The notes below the pieces were generated by a model. The model was not told the origin of the DNA. It saw only the letters and a list, made by a program, of their open reading frames with translations, and did not search any database. Made by a program: the position numbers and the translations under genes. Below, in pieces: positions 17,527-26,504 of a stretch of 49,952 nucleotides of DNA. Location of the stretch: assembly GCA_905479065.1 (NCBI GenBank), contig CAJQLB010000026.1:1-49952 (forward strand), written 5' to 3'. Positions within the stretch are counted from its first letter, which is position 1. Each line of letters begins with the position of its first letter. The stretch is from an uncultured Flavobacteriaceae bacterium (GTDB lineage: Bacteria > Bacteroidota > Bacteroidia > Flavobacteriales > Flavobacteriaceae).

Positions 17527-19023
17527 ATGAGAACAACAATTTTATTGACATCACTTTTTTTAATAACAGTTTTAATGAGTTGTAAGAGTCAAACAAATAA
17601 GTTAGAAGTTGAAGTTTACGAAACTTCTGCATCAGGACATAAATTAACAAAACTGAATTCTTTTCCTGAATTTAATAACCAAGAGAAATCGTCAGTGATT
17701 ATTTTTCCAGAAAACACCTTTCAAACAATTTCAGGGTTTGGAGGATCATTCACGGAAGCATCAGCGTATTTATTAAATCAATTAAGCCCTGCTCAACGTT
17801 CTAAAATCCTTCGAGCTTATTTTGCAGAAGAAGGGGCTCAATTTTCTCTAACAAGAACCCACATGAGCTCTTGTGATTTTTCACTAAGTAATTATACTTA
17901 TGCCCCTGTTGAAAGTGATTTAGAATTAGATCACTTTTCAATTCAAGCAGACCGAGATGACTTGATTCCAATGATTAAAGATGCCATGGCTATCTCTAAA
18001 GAGGGTTTTAATATCATTTCTTCGCCTTGGACTGCGCCACCTTGGATGAAAGATAACAATGCTTTTGTTGGTGGGAAATTATTGCCAGAGTATTACTCTA
18101 CATTTGCCCTGTTTTTTTCGAAATATCTGAAGGCATACAAATTAGAGGGTATAGATATTTGGGGAGTTACGCCTGTAAACGAGCCGCATGGTAATGGAAA
18201 TAATTGGGAAAGTATGCATTTCTCACCAGAGGAGGAGACCGACTTTGTTCTAAATCATCTAGGGCCTCAACTTGAAAAAAATGGATTTGACCATGTCAAT
18301 ATTCTAGGGTATGATCAAAATCGTGCAGGACTAAAAGAATGGGTAGATGTGATGTTTCAAAATGAAGAATCGTCACGTTATTTCGCCGGAACGGCCATTC
18401 ATTGGTATGAAAGTACTTACGATTATTTCCCTCAGGATTTGCAATATGCTCATGATAAAGCACCTAATAAGTACTTAATTGAAACAGAGGGCTGTGTAGA
18501 TTCGGAAATCCCTAAATGGCAAGATGATGATTGGTACTGGAGTAAAGAAGCAACAGACTGGGGGTGGGACTGGGCTACTGAAAAAGACAAACATCTTCAC
18601 CCTAAATATGCACCTGTAAACAGGTATGCCAGAGACATCATTGGGTGTCTAAATAACTGGGTAGATGGTTGGGTAGATTGGAATATGGTTTTAGACACTC
18701 AGGGAGGACCAAACTGGTTTAAAAACTGGTGCGTTGCTCCTGTAATTGTAGATATAGAGAAAGACGAGGTTTATTTTACGCCTCTTTATTATACGTTAGC
18801 ACATTTCAGTAAATACATTAGACCTCAAGCTGAAATCATAGAGGTTAAAAAATCGGACAAAGATTTAATGGTTACTGCTGCTAAAAACCCCGACAATTCA
18901 ATGGTTGTTATTGTTTTTAACGAGGGCGCAACACAAAAAAATATTGAATTGGAGCTTGATGGTAAATCTGTAGAAATTTCAGTAAGCGCGCAAGCAATTC
19001 AATCAATAGTAATAACGAACTAA
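17527..19023 (+). CDS. GH30 exo-beta-glucanase, lipoprotein (likely beta-1,6 debranching)
   Basis: Retaining exo-acting beta-glucosidase of family GH30. The lipoprotein signal ends at Cys19 (TVLMSC) and is followed by KSQTNK, with no acidic export pattern, suggesting a periplasmic face. The barrel has QTISGFGGSFTEASAY near the start, acid/base Glu219 in PVNEPHGNG and nucleophile Glu321 in IETEGC. GH30 members place an extra C-terminal beta-sandwich after the barrel, seen here as the final 70 residues or so (VVIVFNEGATQKNIELELDG). Marine GH30 enzymes of this context remove beta-1,6-linked glucose branches from laminarin so that GH17 can act. That specificity is inferred from context. It lies 5 bases after the GH-A enzyme gene and 12 bases before the transporter. 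Confidence 0.9.
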   Translation: MRTTILLTSLFLITVLMSCKSQTNKLEVEVYETSASGHKLTKLNSFPEFNNQEKSSVIIFPENTFQTISGFGGSFTEASAYLLNQLSPAQRSKILRAYFAEEGAQFSLTRTHMSSCDFSLSNYTYAPVESDLELDHFSIQADRDDLIPMIKDAMAISKEGFNIISSPWTAPPWMKDNNAFVGGKLLPEYYSTFALFFSKYLKAYKLEGIDIWGVTPVNEPHGNGNNWESMHFSPEEETDFVLNHLGPQLEKNGFDHVNILGYDQNRAGLKEWVDVMFQNEESSRYFAGTAIHWYESTYDYFPQDLQYAHDKAPNKYLIETEGCVDSEIPKWQDDDWYWSKEATDWGWDWATEKDKHLHPKYAPVNRYARDIIGCLNNWVDGWVDWNMVLDTQGGPNWFKNWCVAPVIVDIEKDEVYFTPLYYTLAHFSKYIRPQAEIIEVKKSDKDLMVTAAKNPDNSMVVIVFNEGATQKNIELELDGKSVEISVSAQAIQSIVITN

Positions 19024-19035
19024 CGAACAAAAATT

Positions 19036-20454
19036 ATGTCAGTATTAACTTCAAAAGTACCTATCGGTCAAAAAATCGCTTTTGGTTTTGGGATGTTTGC
19101 CAATCAAATGTTTCCAGCGATTTTAGGGATTTTTATGGTCGTTTTAGTCGAGGATTTAAATTTCTCAGGTTGGATGTGGTCATTAGTCTTTCTTTTTCCT
19201 AGAGTTTTTGATGCCATTACAGATCCAATTATGGGTTTTATTTCAGATAACACCAAATCTAAGTGGGGCCGTCGTCGCCAATATGTTCTTATTGGAGGTG
19301 TTCTTATGGGTATTGCCTATATTTTTATGTGGCAGCTGTATAAAGTGGATGGCGTTCAATATAATTTTTGGTATTTCTTCCTATGGTCTTTGGTGTTTTA
19401 TTTGGGTCTTACAATTTTTAGTGTTCCCTACGTAGCAATGGGTTATGAGATGAGTGATGATTTTCATGAAAGAACTAACATCATGGCTATCGCGCAATGG
19501 ATTGGTCAATGGGCTTGGGTTATCGCACCATTGTTTTGGATCATTATGTATGACGAAAATTGGTTCTCCTCTGCAGACGTTGCTGTTCGTGAATTAGCGA
19601 TTTGGGTAGCAATACCTTGTGCTATTTGTGCAGCAGTACCCGCAATTTTCATTAAAAGCGAATCGACAGTTAATGAGGATTATGAACCTCTTAATTCAGC
19701 TAATATTGGTAATAGTTTAGTGAAAATATACGAAAGTTTTGTTGCAGCTTTTAAAATAAAAGAATTCAGAAAACTGTGTGGTGCCACATTTTTAATATTT
19801 AATGCTTTTAATACAGTCGCTGCCTTAACTTTTTTTGTGATTGTTTATAAGTTATTTGGTGGAGATGCAGGTGAAAGTGGTATTTGGGTATCTATGTTTG
19901 GTTGTTTGGGAGCTTTGGGAACCACATTCATTGTTATTCCAACGGTGGCATGGATGTCAAAAAAACTAGGAAAGAAAAAAGCGTTTATGTTAGCGCAATC
20001 AATTTCTTTAGTTGGATATATCATGCTTTATTTCTTATTCATACCAGGTAAACCATGGATGTATATCTTCGCTTTGCCTTTCTTTTCTTTCGGTATTGGA
20101 AGTTTATTTACCATAATGATGTCTATGACTGCTGATGTTATTGATATTGATGAAATGAACACAGGAAAACGCAGAGAAGGTATATTCGGTGCTATTTATT
20201 GGTGGATGGTAAAAGTAGGCTATGGTATTGCAGGAGCATTAAGTGGTGTTATTATTACTGTAGTTGGTTTTAATGCTGATCTTCCTGCAATGGATCAACA
20301 GTCTGCTGTTGACGGATTACATGCGTTCTTTTGTTTTTTTCCAATGGGAGGTACCATTCTAGCAATGCTAATTATGCGTAATTATGATATCACAGAGAAA
20401 AAAGCCAATGAAATTAGGATGGCACTCCAAAAACGAAAAAAAATTAAACTTTAA
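19036..20454 (+). CDS. MFS/GPH-family sugar:cation symporter
   Basis: Inner-membrane transporter with about 12 hydrophobic helices in 472 residues. The loop DAITDPIMGFISDNTKSKWG followed by RRRQYVL is the GPH (glycoside-pentoside-hexuronide) signature after helix 2, seen in MelB-like sodium or proton symporters. A central hydrophilic loop (about 210-240) separates the two six-helix halves, and the second half has the matching MTADVIDIDEMNTGKRREGI segment. It sits between the exported GH30 and a GH17 without signal peptide, in an operon with a cytoplasmic phosphorylase. The simplest reading is import of short beta-1,3-gluco-oligosaccharides from periplasm to cytoplasm. Substrate and coupling ion are inferred. 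Confidence 0.85.
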   Translation: MSVLTSKVPIGQKIAFGFGMFANQMFPAILGIFMVVLVEDLNFSGWMWSLVFLFPRVFDAITDPIMGFISDNTKSKWGRRRQYVLIGGVLMGIAYIFMWQLYKVDGVQYNFWYFFLWSLVFYLGLTIFSVPYVAMGYEMSDDFHERTNIMAIAQWIGQWAWVIAPLFWIIMYDENWFSSADVAVRELAIWVAIPCAICAAVPAIFIKSESTVNEDYEPLNSANIGNSLVKIYESFVAAFKIKEFRKLCGATFLIFNAFNTVAALTFFVIVYKLFGGDAGESGIWVSMFGCLGALGTTFIVIPTVAWMSKKLGKKKAFMLAQSISLVGYIMLYFLFIPGKPWMYIFALPFFSFGIGSLFTIMMSMTADVIDIDEMNTGKRREGIFGAIYWWMVKVGYGIAGALSGVIITVVGFNADLPAMDQQSAVDGLHAFFCFFPMGGTILAMLIMRNYDITEKKANEIRMALQKRKKIKL

Positions 20455-20468
20455 AAGAAATATATATA

Positions 20469-21353
20469 ATGTCATTACGAGAAGAGAAATTATTATCAAT
20501 AGCAAATGTTGATTTTGGTGATAAATCAACGAAGGGATTAAAAAAGACCTACAATACATTATTAAAGAATGGAATGCATGGTTTATGTTTTAGTCCTTAC
20601 ATGGATGGACAGGAACCTGGAGATGTTTTGTCTGAAGCTCAAATTAGAAGACGTATAGAAATTATTAAGCCATATACGAAGTGGATTCGTTCTTTTTCAT
20701 GTACTGAAGGGAATGAGTTGATACCAATGATAGCTAAAGAATATGGTTTACAAACATTTGTAGGAGCATGGTTAGGTGATGACCCTGAAACTAACGAAAA
20801 TGAGATGGCTGGATTAATTAAACTATCAAATGAAGGATATGTTGACTTGGCAGCTGTTGGGAATGAAGTCTTGTACCGCGGAGATTTAACAGAGGAAGAA
20901 TTATTGAATTTTATTCGTAAAGCCAAAAAGGAAATTAAAGGGGTTCCTATTGGTTACGTAGATGCTTATTATGAATTTGCAGATAGGCCAGCGATTACTG
21001 ATATCTGTGATGTTATTTATGCTAATTGTTATCCTTTTTGGGAAGGTTGTAGCCAAGAATATTCATTACTTTATATGAAAGACATGTATCACAGAGCCAA
21101 GCGAGCAGGTAATGGTAAAAGAGTAATTATCTCAGAAACTGGATGGCCAAATAAAGGATCGAGTTTGGAGGGTGCCTTTCCATCTGAGGAAAATGCACTT
21201 AAATATTTTATCAATGCTCAAAAGTGGTCTAAAGAAGAGCATATTGAAATGTTTTATTTTTCATCATTTGATGAAGCATGGAAGGTCGGTTCCGAGGGGG
21301 ATGTTGGAGCTTATTGGGGTATTTGGGATAAAAATGAAAAACTTAAGTATTGA
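20469..21353 (+). CDS. Cytoplasmic GH17 beta-1,3-glucanase/transglycosylase-like
   Basis: A 294-residue GH17 barrel without any signal peptide (starts MSLREEKLLSIANVDFGDKS), so predicted to work in the cytoplasm. Acid/base Glu133 (AAVGNEVLY) and nucleophile Glu223 (ISETGWPNKG) are both present; KWIRSFSCTEGNEL and FYFSSFDEAWK are further GH17 marks. It is a paralogue of the exported GH17 at 15232 but clearly diverged and shorter. It lies 14 bases downstream of the GPH transporter gene, which supports action on imported oligosaccharides alongside the phosphorylase at 11770. It may hydrolyse them, or transfer glucan units as some GH17 proteins do. Substrate and mode are inferred. Confidence 0.85.
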   Translation: MSLREEKLLSIANVDFGDKSTKGLKKTYNTLLKNGMHGLCFSPYMDGQEPGDVLSEAQIRRRIEIIKPYTKWIRSFSCTEGNELIPMIAKEYGLQTFVGAWLGDDPETNENEMAGLIKLSNEGYVDLAAVGNEVLYRGDLTEEELLNFIRKAKKEIKGVPIGYVDAYYEFADRPAITDICDVIYANCYPFWEGCSQEYSLLYMKDMYHRAKRAGNGKRVIISETGWPNKGSSLEGAFPSEENALKYFINAQKWSKEEHIEMFYFSSFDEAWKVGSEGDVGAYWGIWDKNEKLKY

Positions 21354-21372
21354 GAAATTTTTGATACATTAC

Positions 21373-24300
21373 ATGAAAATTGACTCTATGAAAGCTTACA
21401 CTTCTTATTTATGTTTTTTGATAGTGTTTTTAATTACTTCTTGCGAGCAACCTGTACGAGATTTAAATCCTGAATCTTTGGAAGGTGGTTTTCAGTTATT
21501 GGACGCCAAGACTACAGGGATTGATTTTGATAATTCAATTAAGGAATCTACAATTTTCAATCACTTTTATTACAGTCAAATTTATGTTGGTTCAGGAGTG
21601 GCAATTGGTGATATTAACAATGATGGCTTATCAGATGTGTTTTTTGGAGGCAATCAGGTTAACGATGGTTTGTATTTAAATAAGGGAGATTTAAATTTTG
21701 AAGATATTTCACAACAATCTGGTATCGGAAATAATGAGGGTTGGACTTGGGGGGTCACGATGGCTGACGTAAATAGCGATGGATTTCTTGATATTTATGT
21801 ATCCCGCAATGGGATGTCTTTTGACATGGCTGATCGACGTAATAAATTATATATAAATAACCAAGACTTAACCTTTACAGAATCAGCTATCGCTTACGGA
21901 TTAGCTGATGCAGGTTTTTCTACTCAGGCAGTGTTTTTTGATATGGATAACGACGGTGATTTAGACATGTACCAGGTCAATCAATTACCCGATAAGAAAT
22001 TATTATTGGTTAATAAAATTCCTAAAGAACAATTCAAATATTTGAGAGATAAACTATACAGAAACGATAATGGTAAATTCATTGATGTTACACGATCTTC
22101 AGGTATATCTAACAATGTTTCTTATGGCTTGAGCGTCAGTGCATCCGATTTCAATAATGATGGGTGGATGGATTTATATGTGGCCAATGATTATGCAGAA
22201 CCCGATTTTATGTATTACAACAACGGGGATGGTACGTTTACCAATGTCATAAATGAGAATTTAAAGCATATTACTCAGTTGAGTATGGGGTCAGATACCG
22301 GTGATGTAAACAATGATGGCTTAGTAGATTTGATTACAACCGATATGACCCCAGAAGATCATTACAGATCTAAAACAAATATGGCTTCAATGAGTTCAGA
22401 AGCTTTTAAAGAATTAGTTGATTCAGGAGCTCACCGCCAATATATGGCAAATTCTCTCCAAATTAATACAGGAAAAGGAACCTTTTTTGATGTAGCTAAT
22501 ATGGCTGGTATTGCCAGTACTGACTGGAGTTGGGCAAGTTTACTTGTTGATTTAGACAACGATGGATATAAAGATATCGTGATATCAAATGGTATAAAAA
22601 AGGATGTTGATAATAATGATTTTAGAAATACTTTAATTGATCTTGATTCAGATACATCAGTTCAAGAATTGTTTGAGTTAAGTCAAAAAGCACCTTCAGT
22701 ACCTATTTCAAATTATGCCTTTCGTAATAACGGGAATCTTGAATTTGAAAAAGTATCAAAACCATGGGGTTTTGATACGCCGAGTTTTTCTAGTGGTATG
22801 GCTTATGGAGATTTGGATAATGATGGAGATTTAGATTTAGTTTTGAACAACATGGAAGCGAAAGCTTTTGTTTATGAAAATAAAGCGACTGGTAATTTTT
22901 TAAAAATTAATTTGCAAGGTCCTGAAAACAATAAGTATGGCATTGGTGTAAAAGCAAAAATTTATTACGGTGACAATCTTCAAGTATCAGAACATATTTT
23001 AACAAAAGGATTCATTTCATCAGTAGAGCCAGGATTGTTTTTTGGTTTAGGTAAGGAGACAATGATTGATAGGGTTGAAGTATTTTGGCCCGAGGGGAAG
23101 CAAAACATCTTAACTAATGTTCAGGCAAATCAATTTCTTACAATTAAACATAAAGAAGCATCAGAGGTATTGACTAAAGAGAGTAGTGAATTACCTCTAT
23201 TAAAACAAATTAACAATTCTGATTTAGACATCAACTATGTACATCAAGAAAATGATTTCGATGAATATAAAGATGAGATTTTATTACCACATAATATATC
23301 ACAAAATGGGCCTTTTTCTACAATAGCTGATGTTAATGGAGATGGATTTGAAGACCTGTTCATTGGTGGTGCCTTGAATCAAGCAGGAGTGTTATATTTT
23401 CAAATGAGTGACGGAAAATTTCAGAAAGCTTATTCACAACCTTGGGAAAATGATAAAAAATCTGAAGATTTACAAGCACTATTTTTTGATGTAGATAATG
23501 ATGGTGACATGGATTTATATGTGACTAGTGGTGGTACTGAAAATAAACGAGGAAGTTATTTACTGAAAGACCGCCTATACATCAACGACGGTGATGGTTC
23601 TTTTGTGAAAGACACTAAGGCGTTACCAAACATATATGAGAACACACAAGTTGTAAAAGCCTCTGACATTGATGATGATGGTGATTTAGATTTATTTGTG
23701 GGTGTACGTTCCGTGCCGGGCAAGTATGCCTATCCAGGAACTAGTTATTTATTAATAAATAACAAAGGAGTTTTTAATCAAGCTAATTATCGTATTGCTC
23801 CGGACCTTACTAATTTAGGGATGGTTACAGATGCCACTTTTACTGATATTGACAAGGATGGAGATGATGACTTATTGGTGGTGGGAGAGTGGATGACAGT
23901 GACATTACTGTTAAATAATGGCGGTATTTTTGAAAATAGATCTAAAGAATATGGGTTATCTGATACTCGAGGAATCTGGTGGTCTGTAACTGCCACTGAT
24001 CTAGATAATGATGGTGATGACGATTATGTATTAGGAAACCTTGGTAGAAATAATAAATTTAAGGCATCCAAAGAGCATCCTTTTAAAGTGTACGTTAATG
24101 ATTTCGATGAAAATGGAACAAATGATATTGTACTTTCTAAATTTTATAAAGATGATTATGTGCCGGTGCGGGGTAGAGAGTGTACAAGCCAACAGATGCC
24201 TTATGTTGCAGAAAAATTTGAAGATTTTCACAGTTTTGCTTCATCTACATTAATGGATATTTTACCACAGGATAAAGTTGAGAGTGCCGTAGTGTATGAG

Positions 24301-24681
24301 ATTTCTAGTTTTGAAAGTATTATTTTGATTAACGACAAAGGGCAATTGAAAAGAAAAGTATTACCGAATCAATTACAAGTGTCACCAATTAAATCTATTT
24401 ATATCGGTGACGTAAACGAAGATGGCTTTAAGGATATTTTCACGGTTGGCAATCATTATGGCGTGGAGGTTGAAACAGTGCGCTATGATGCAGGCGTTGG
24501 AGGGGTGTTGTTAGGAGATGGTAAAAATGGCTTTGAATATGTATCTCCTCTAGAAAGTGGTTTTTATGTTCCTTTAGATAGTCGTGAAATAAAATTACTT
24601 AATAGTGCAAGGGGACAAAATTTGTATTTGGTTTTAAATAATAATGATACACCGTTATTGTTTAAAAAAAATATGAAGTAG
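21373..24681 (+). CDS. VCBS/FG-GAP repeat lipoprotein with ASPIC/UnbV domain
   Basis: Large exported lipoprotein of about 1102 residues and unknown biochemical role. I start it at ATG 21373 (ATG 21388 is also possible), giving a signal peptide that ends at Cys24 (FLITSC); the longer frame from 21172 runs through the GH17 gene and is not real. It contains about 14 DxDxDGxxD calcium-binding loops spaced along the chain (such as DINNDGLSDVFFGGN and DLDNDGDLDLVLNN), as expected for FG-GAP/VCBS propeller blades. An ASPIC/UnbV-like segment is at about 570-600 (VEVFWPEGKQNILTNVQANQ). It is the last gene of the packed run that starts at the phosphorylase. Such proteins often occur in flavobacterial PULs. 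A calcium-stabilised scaffold or glycan-binding role is plausible but unproven. Confidence 0.8.
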   Translation: MKIDSMKAYTSYLCFLIVFLITSCEQPVRDLNPESLEGGFQLLDAKTTGIDFDNSIKESTIFNHFYYSQIYVGSGVAIGDINNDGLSDVFFGGNQVNDGLYLNKGDLNFEDISQQSGIGNNEGWTWGVTMADVNSDGFLDIYVSRNGMSFDMADRRNKLYINNQDLTFTESAIAYGLADAGFSTQAVFFDMDNDGDLDMYQVNQLPDKKLLLVNKIPKEQFKYLRDKLYRNDNGKFIDVTRSSGISNNVSYGLSVSASDFNNDGWMDLYVANDYAEPDFMYYNNGDGTFTNVINENLKHITQLSMGSDTGDVNNDGLVDLITTDMTPEDHYRSKTNMASMSSEAFKELVDSGAHRQYMANSLQINTGKGTFFDVANMAGIASTDWSWASLLVDLDNDGYKDIVISNGIKKDVDNNDFRNTLIDLDSDTSVQELFELSQKAPSVPISNYAFRNNGNLEFEKVSKPWGFDTPSFSSGMAYGDLDNDGDLDLVLNNMEAKAFVYENKATGNFLKINLQGPENNKYGIGVKAKIYYGDNLQVSEHILTKGFISSVEPGLFFGLGKETMIDRVEVFWPEGKQNILTNVQANQFLTIKHKEASEVLTKESSELPLLKQINNSDLDINYVHQENDFDEYKDEILLPHNISQNGPFSTIADVNGDGFEDLFIGGALNQAGVLYFQMSDGKFQKAYSQPWENDKKSEDLQALFFDVDNDGDMDLYVTSGGTENKRGSYLLKDRLYINDGDGSFVKDTKALPNIYENTQVVKASDIDDDGDLDLFVGVRSVPGKYAYPGTSYLLINNKGVFNQANYRIAPDLTNLGMVTDATFTDIDKDGDDDLLVVGEWMTVTLLLNNGGIFENRSKEYGLSDTRGIWWSVTATDLDNDGDDDYVLGNLGRNNKFKASKEHPFKVYVNDFDENGTNDIVLSKFYKDDYVPVRGRECTSQQMPYVAEKFEDFHSFASSTLMDILPQDKVESAVVYEISSFESIILINDKGQLKRKVLPNQLQVSPIKSIYIGDVNEDGFKDIFTVGNHYGVEVETVRYDAGVGGVLLGDGKNGFEYVSPLESGFYVPLDSREIKLLNSARGQNLYLVLNNNDTPLLFKKNMK

Positions 24682-24885
24682 CCTAAATGTATAGTTGTAT
24701 AGTTTATGAATATGACTTTTTTTTATGTTAAAACATTGGTTTTAAGATATATATTTCTTTTTGTAAAAAAAATAGTTTACGGACTATACTATAATGTATA
24801 GTTTTTGTATAGGTGTATTTAACATAGAAATCGGTTAAAATAATGCATCTTTGTATAATTCGAATATTTAATTAAACTAAAAAAT
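24682..24885. promoter_or_regulatory. GTATAG-rich intergenic region with inverted repeat
   Basis: This 204-base AT-rich gap holds two head-to-tail GTATAGTT units (24689-24704), a perfect inverted repeat ACTATAC-TATAAT-GTATAGT (24783-24802), and a further GTATAGG (24807-24813). A weak -7-like box CATCTTTG lies at 24846-24853. The symmetry suggests a binding site for a dimeric regulator that controls the type IX-secreted genes downstream. No clear terminator follows the VCBS gene. Confidence 0.4.
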
Positions 24886-26367
24886 ATGAAAAAAATTACT
24901 TTATTAACCTTTCTATTCAGTGCCATGTTTGCTTTTTCTCAAACATACACCGCCACGGAAGATTTTACAGGTTTGACTACAGTTGAATTTCAAAATGACA
25001 ATGGAAGTACAAACTCAACCGTTGAAAATGCATCCTTGTCAGGATCAAACGCTGTTGCTTCAGATGGAGATTACGGTCAAATTATCACACAAGCTGCGTC
25101 TCAACCGTGGCAAGCAGGTTACTTAGTATTGCAAGACAATTACATGGATTTGACAACAACTCGGACCATTGAAGTTGATGTTTATTCAGATACTGCGACG
25201 TTTATCCTAGCAAAGGCAGTTGGTGCTGTTGGTGGAGGTGCAGATGGAGCAACGGACGCCTCTCACCCAGGTAATGGTTGGGCGACGCTAGAATTTGATT
25301 TTGATGTGCCGAAAGATGGAGGTGCCGCATCTGCATCACAATTTGAGAAATTATTTTTCTTTCCGTTATGGAATGGTACAGGCTTTGATGGTTCAGAAAA
25401 CAATAGTGCAGTTACAACAACGGCCTACGATAATGTTAAATATACTGCTGGTGATAGTACTGACACATGTAGTAATGGTATTTTAGATGGAGATGAAACA
25501 GATATCGATTGCGGTGGTTCGTGTGCAACCTGTCCTGATCCGGTTGTCATTGAATTGGATGGTTCTGAAGTCTGGGAGTCTTATATAAATGTTTTTGATT
25601 TAGCAGATGGTTACCAATTTGGCTTTGCTCCCTCAGGTCCAGAATCATTAAAAACAGAAGTAGTACCAGATGGCGTGAATTTCTTTCCAAATTTTGATGT
25701 TTGGGATGCAAATGATGCCACACCGGGTGATGGTGAGTTTGATTCTCAATGGAATTCAACATGGTTCAGTTCACCAGGAATACCTTCTAAAAAGGTTGAA
25801 GCTAATTTATATATAACTGATAATGCTTTAATAGGGAGTGATATAACTTTTAACGGAAAAATTCCGTCTAACTCACTTTTAGGTACTTACGAAGTAAGAG
25901 TCTTTATTAAAACACTTAATGGCGGTTTTGCTGATACTGGAGCATCTGATGTAAAGATATTGACTGCTTCTGAGACAGGAGATTTTTCTCTAAGTGTAAC
26001 TAGAGAAGAATCTTTAGGAGCTACATTTATTCAGTATGGTTTTGCTGTATATGGTGAAATTGCAGATCCAAATACTGAATTTATTCTTGGAAATGTGAAG
26101 TTTTCTAGCGAAACTCTAGGTGTTGCGAATAATGAATTAAATGTATTTAAAATCTATCCAAATCCAACCTTAGGTGATTGGACAGTGAAAGCTCAAAATA
26201 CGATTCAAGCGATTCAGGTATTTGATATTCTTGGAAAAGAAGTTTTTGCTTCTAGACCAAACAACACTGAAGCTATTATTAGTACAGATGCATTAAGAAC
26301 AGGTGTTTATTTTGCGAAAGTAACATCGAATAATGTTGAAAAAACAGTTAAACTTATCAAGCAGTAA
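24886..26367 (+). CDS. Type IX-secreted protein, putative non-catalytic glycan-binding
   Basis: Exported protein of 493 residues with signal peptide 1-18 (MFAFSQ). The N-terminal beta domain (about 20-190) reads like a carbohydrate-binding module (WQAGYLVLQDNYMDLTTTR; then TTAYDNVKY). A Cys-rich linker NGILDGDETDIDCGGSCATC (about 204-223) is the short motif found between domains in many flavobacterial secreted proteins. A second beta domain follows at about 228-410. The C-terminal 75 residues or so (KIYPNPTLGDW, VFDILGKEVF, GVYFAKV, KTVKLIKQ) form a type A type IX sorting domain, so the protein crosses the outer membrane. I see no catalytic motif. Its position before the GH81, which has a very similar sorting domain, suggests a laminarin-binding partner; that is inferred. 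Confidence 0.75.
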   Translation: MKKITLLTFLFSAMFAFSQTYTATEDFTGLTTVEFQNDNGSTNSTVENASLSGSNAVASDGDYGQIITQAASQPWQAGYLVLQDNYMDLTTTRTIEVDVYSDTATFILAKAVGAVGGGADGATDASHPGNGWATLEFDFDVPKDGGAASASQFEKLFFFPLWNGTGFDGSENNSAVTTTAYDNVKYTAGDSTDTCSNGILDGDETDIDCGGSCATCPDPVVIELDGSEVWESYINVFDLADGYQFGFAPSGPESLKTEVVPDGVNFFPNFDVWDANDATPGDGEFDSQWNSTWFSSPGIPSKKVEANLYITDNALIGSDITFNGKIPSNSLLGTYEVRVFIKTLNGGFADTGASDVKILTASETGDFSLSVTREESLGATFIQYGFAVYGEIADPNTEFILGNVKFSSETLGVANNELNVFKIYPNPTLGDWTVKAQNTIQAIQVFDILGKEVFASRPNNTEAIISTDALRTGVYFAKVTSNNVEKTVKLIKQ

Positions 26368-26394
26368 ACTGCTGTAAGTTTTAAATTTTAAATT

Positions 26395-26434
26395 GGGTCA
26401 TGTTGTTTGTTTTAGATGAATATGGCCCTTTTTT
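26395..26434 (+). terminator. Possible terminator before GH81
   Basis: GGGTCAT (26395-26401) pairs with ATGGCCC (26422-26428) with one G-T wobble across a 20-base loop, followed by TTTTTT. The loop is long, so this is a moderate call. It would end the 493-residue protein's transcript and leave a 70-base leader for GH81. Confidence 0.5.
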
Positions 26435-26504
26435 GTACTTATAATTTAAATATTGTTTTAAGAATAACTGAATTTTAATAAACCTAGTTATAACAAGAGT
26501 TATC

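Noticed and set aside
21172-21372. Upstream extension of the VCBS lipoprotein gene
   Set aside because: It runs through the GH17 gene in another frame; the lipoprotein signal begins at 21373 or 21388.
26361-26375. AGCAGT-AA-ACTGCT palindrome over the stop codon of the 493-residue protein
   Set aside because: A two-base loop cannot form a hairpin of this kind without breaking pairs, and there is no T-run; the later hairpin is a better terminator.
26490-26503. ATAAC-AAGA-GTTAT inverted repeat directly before the GH81 start codon
   Set aside because: A 5-bp AT-rich stem is too weak to claim as a translational control hairpin.
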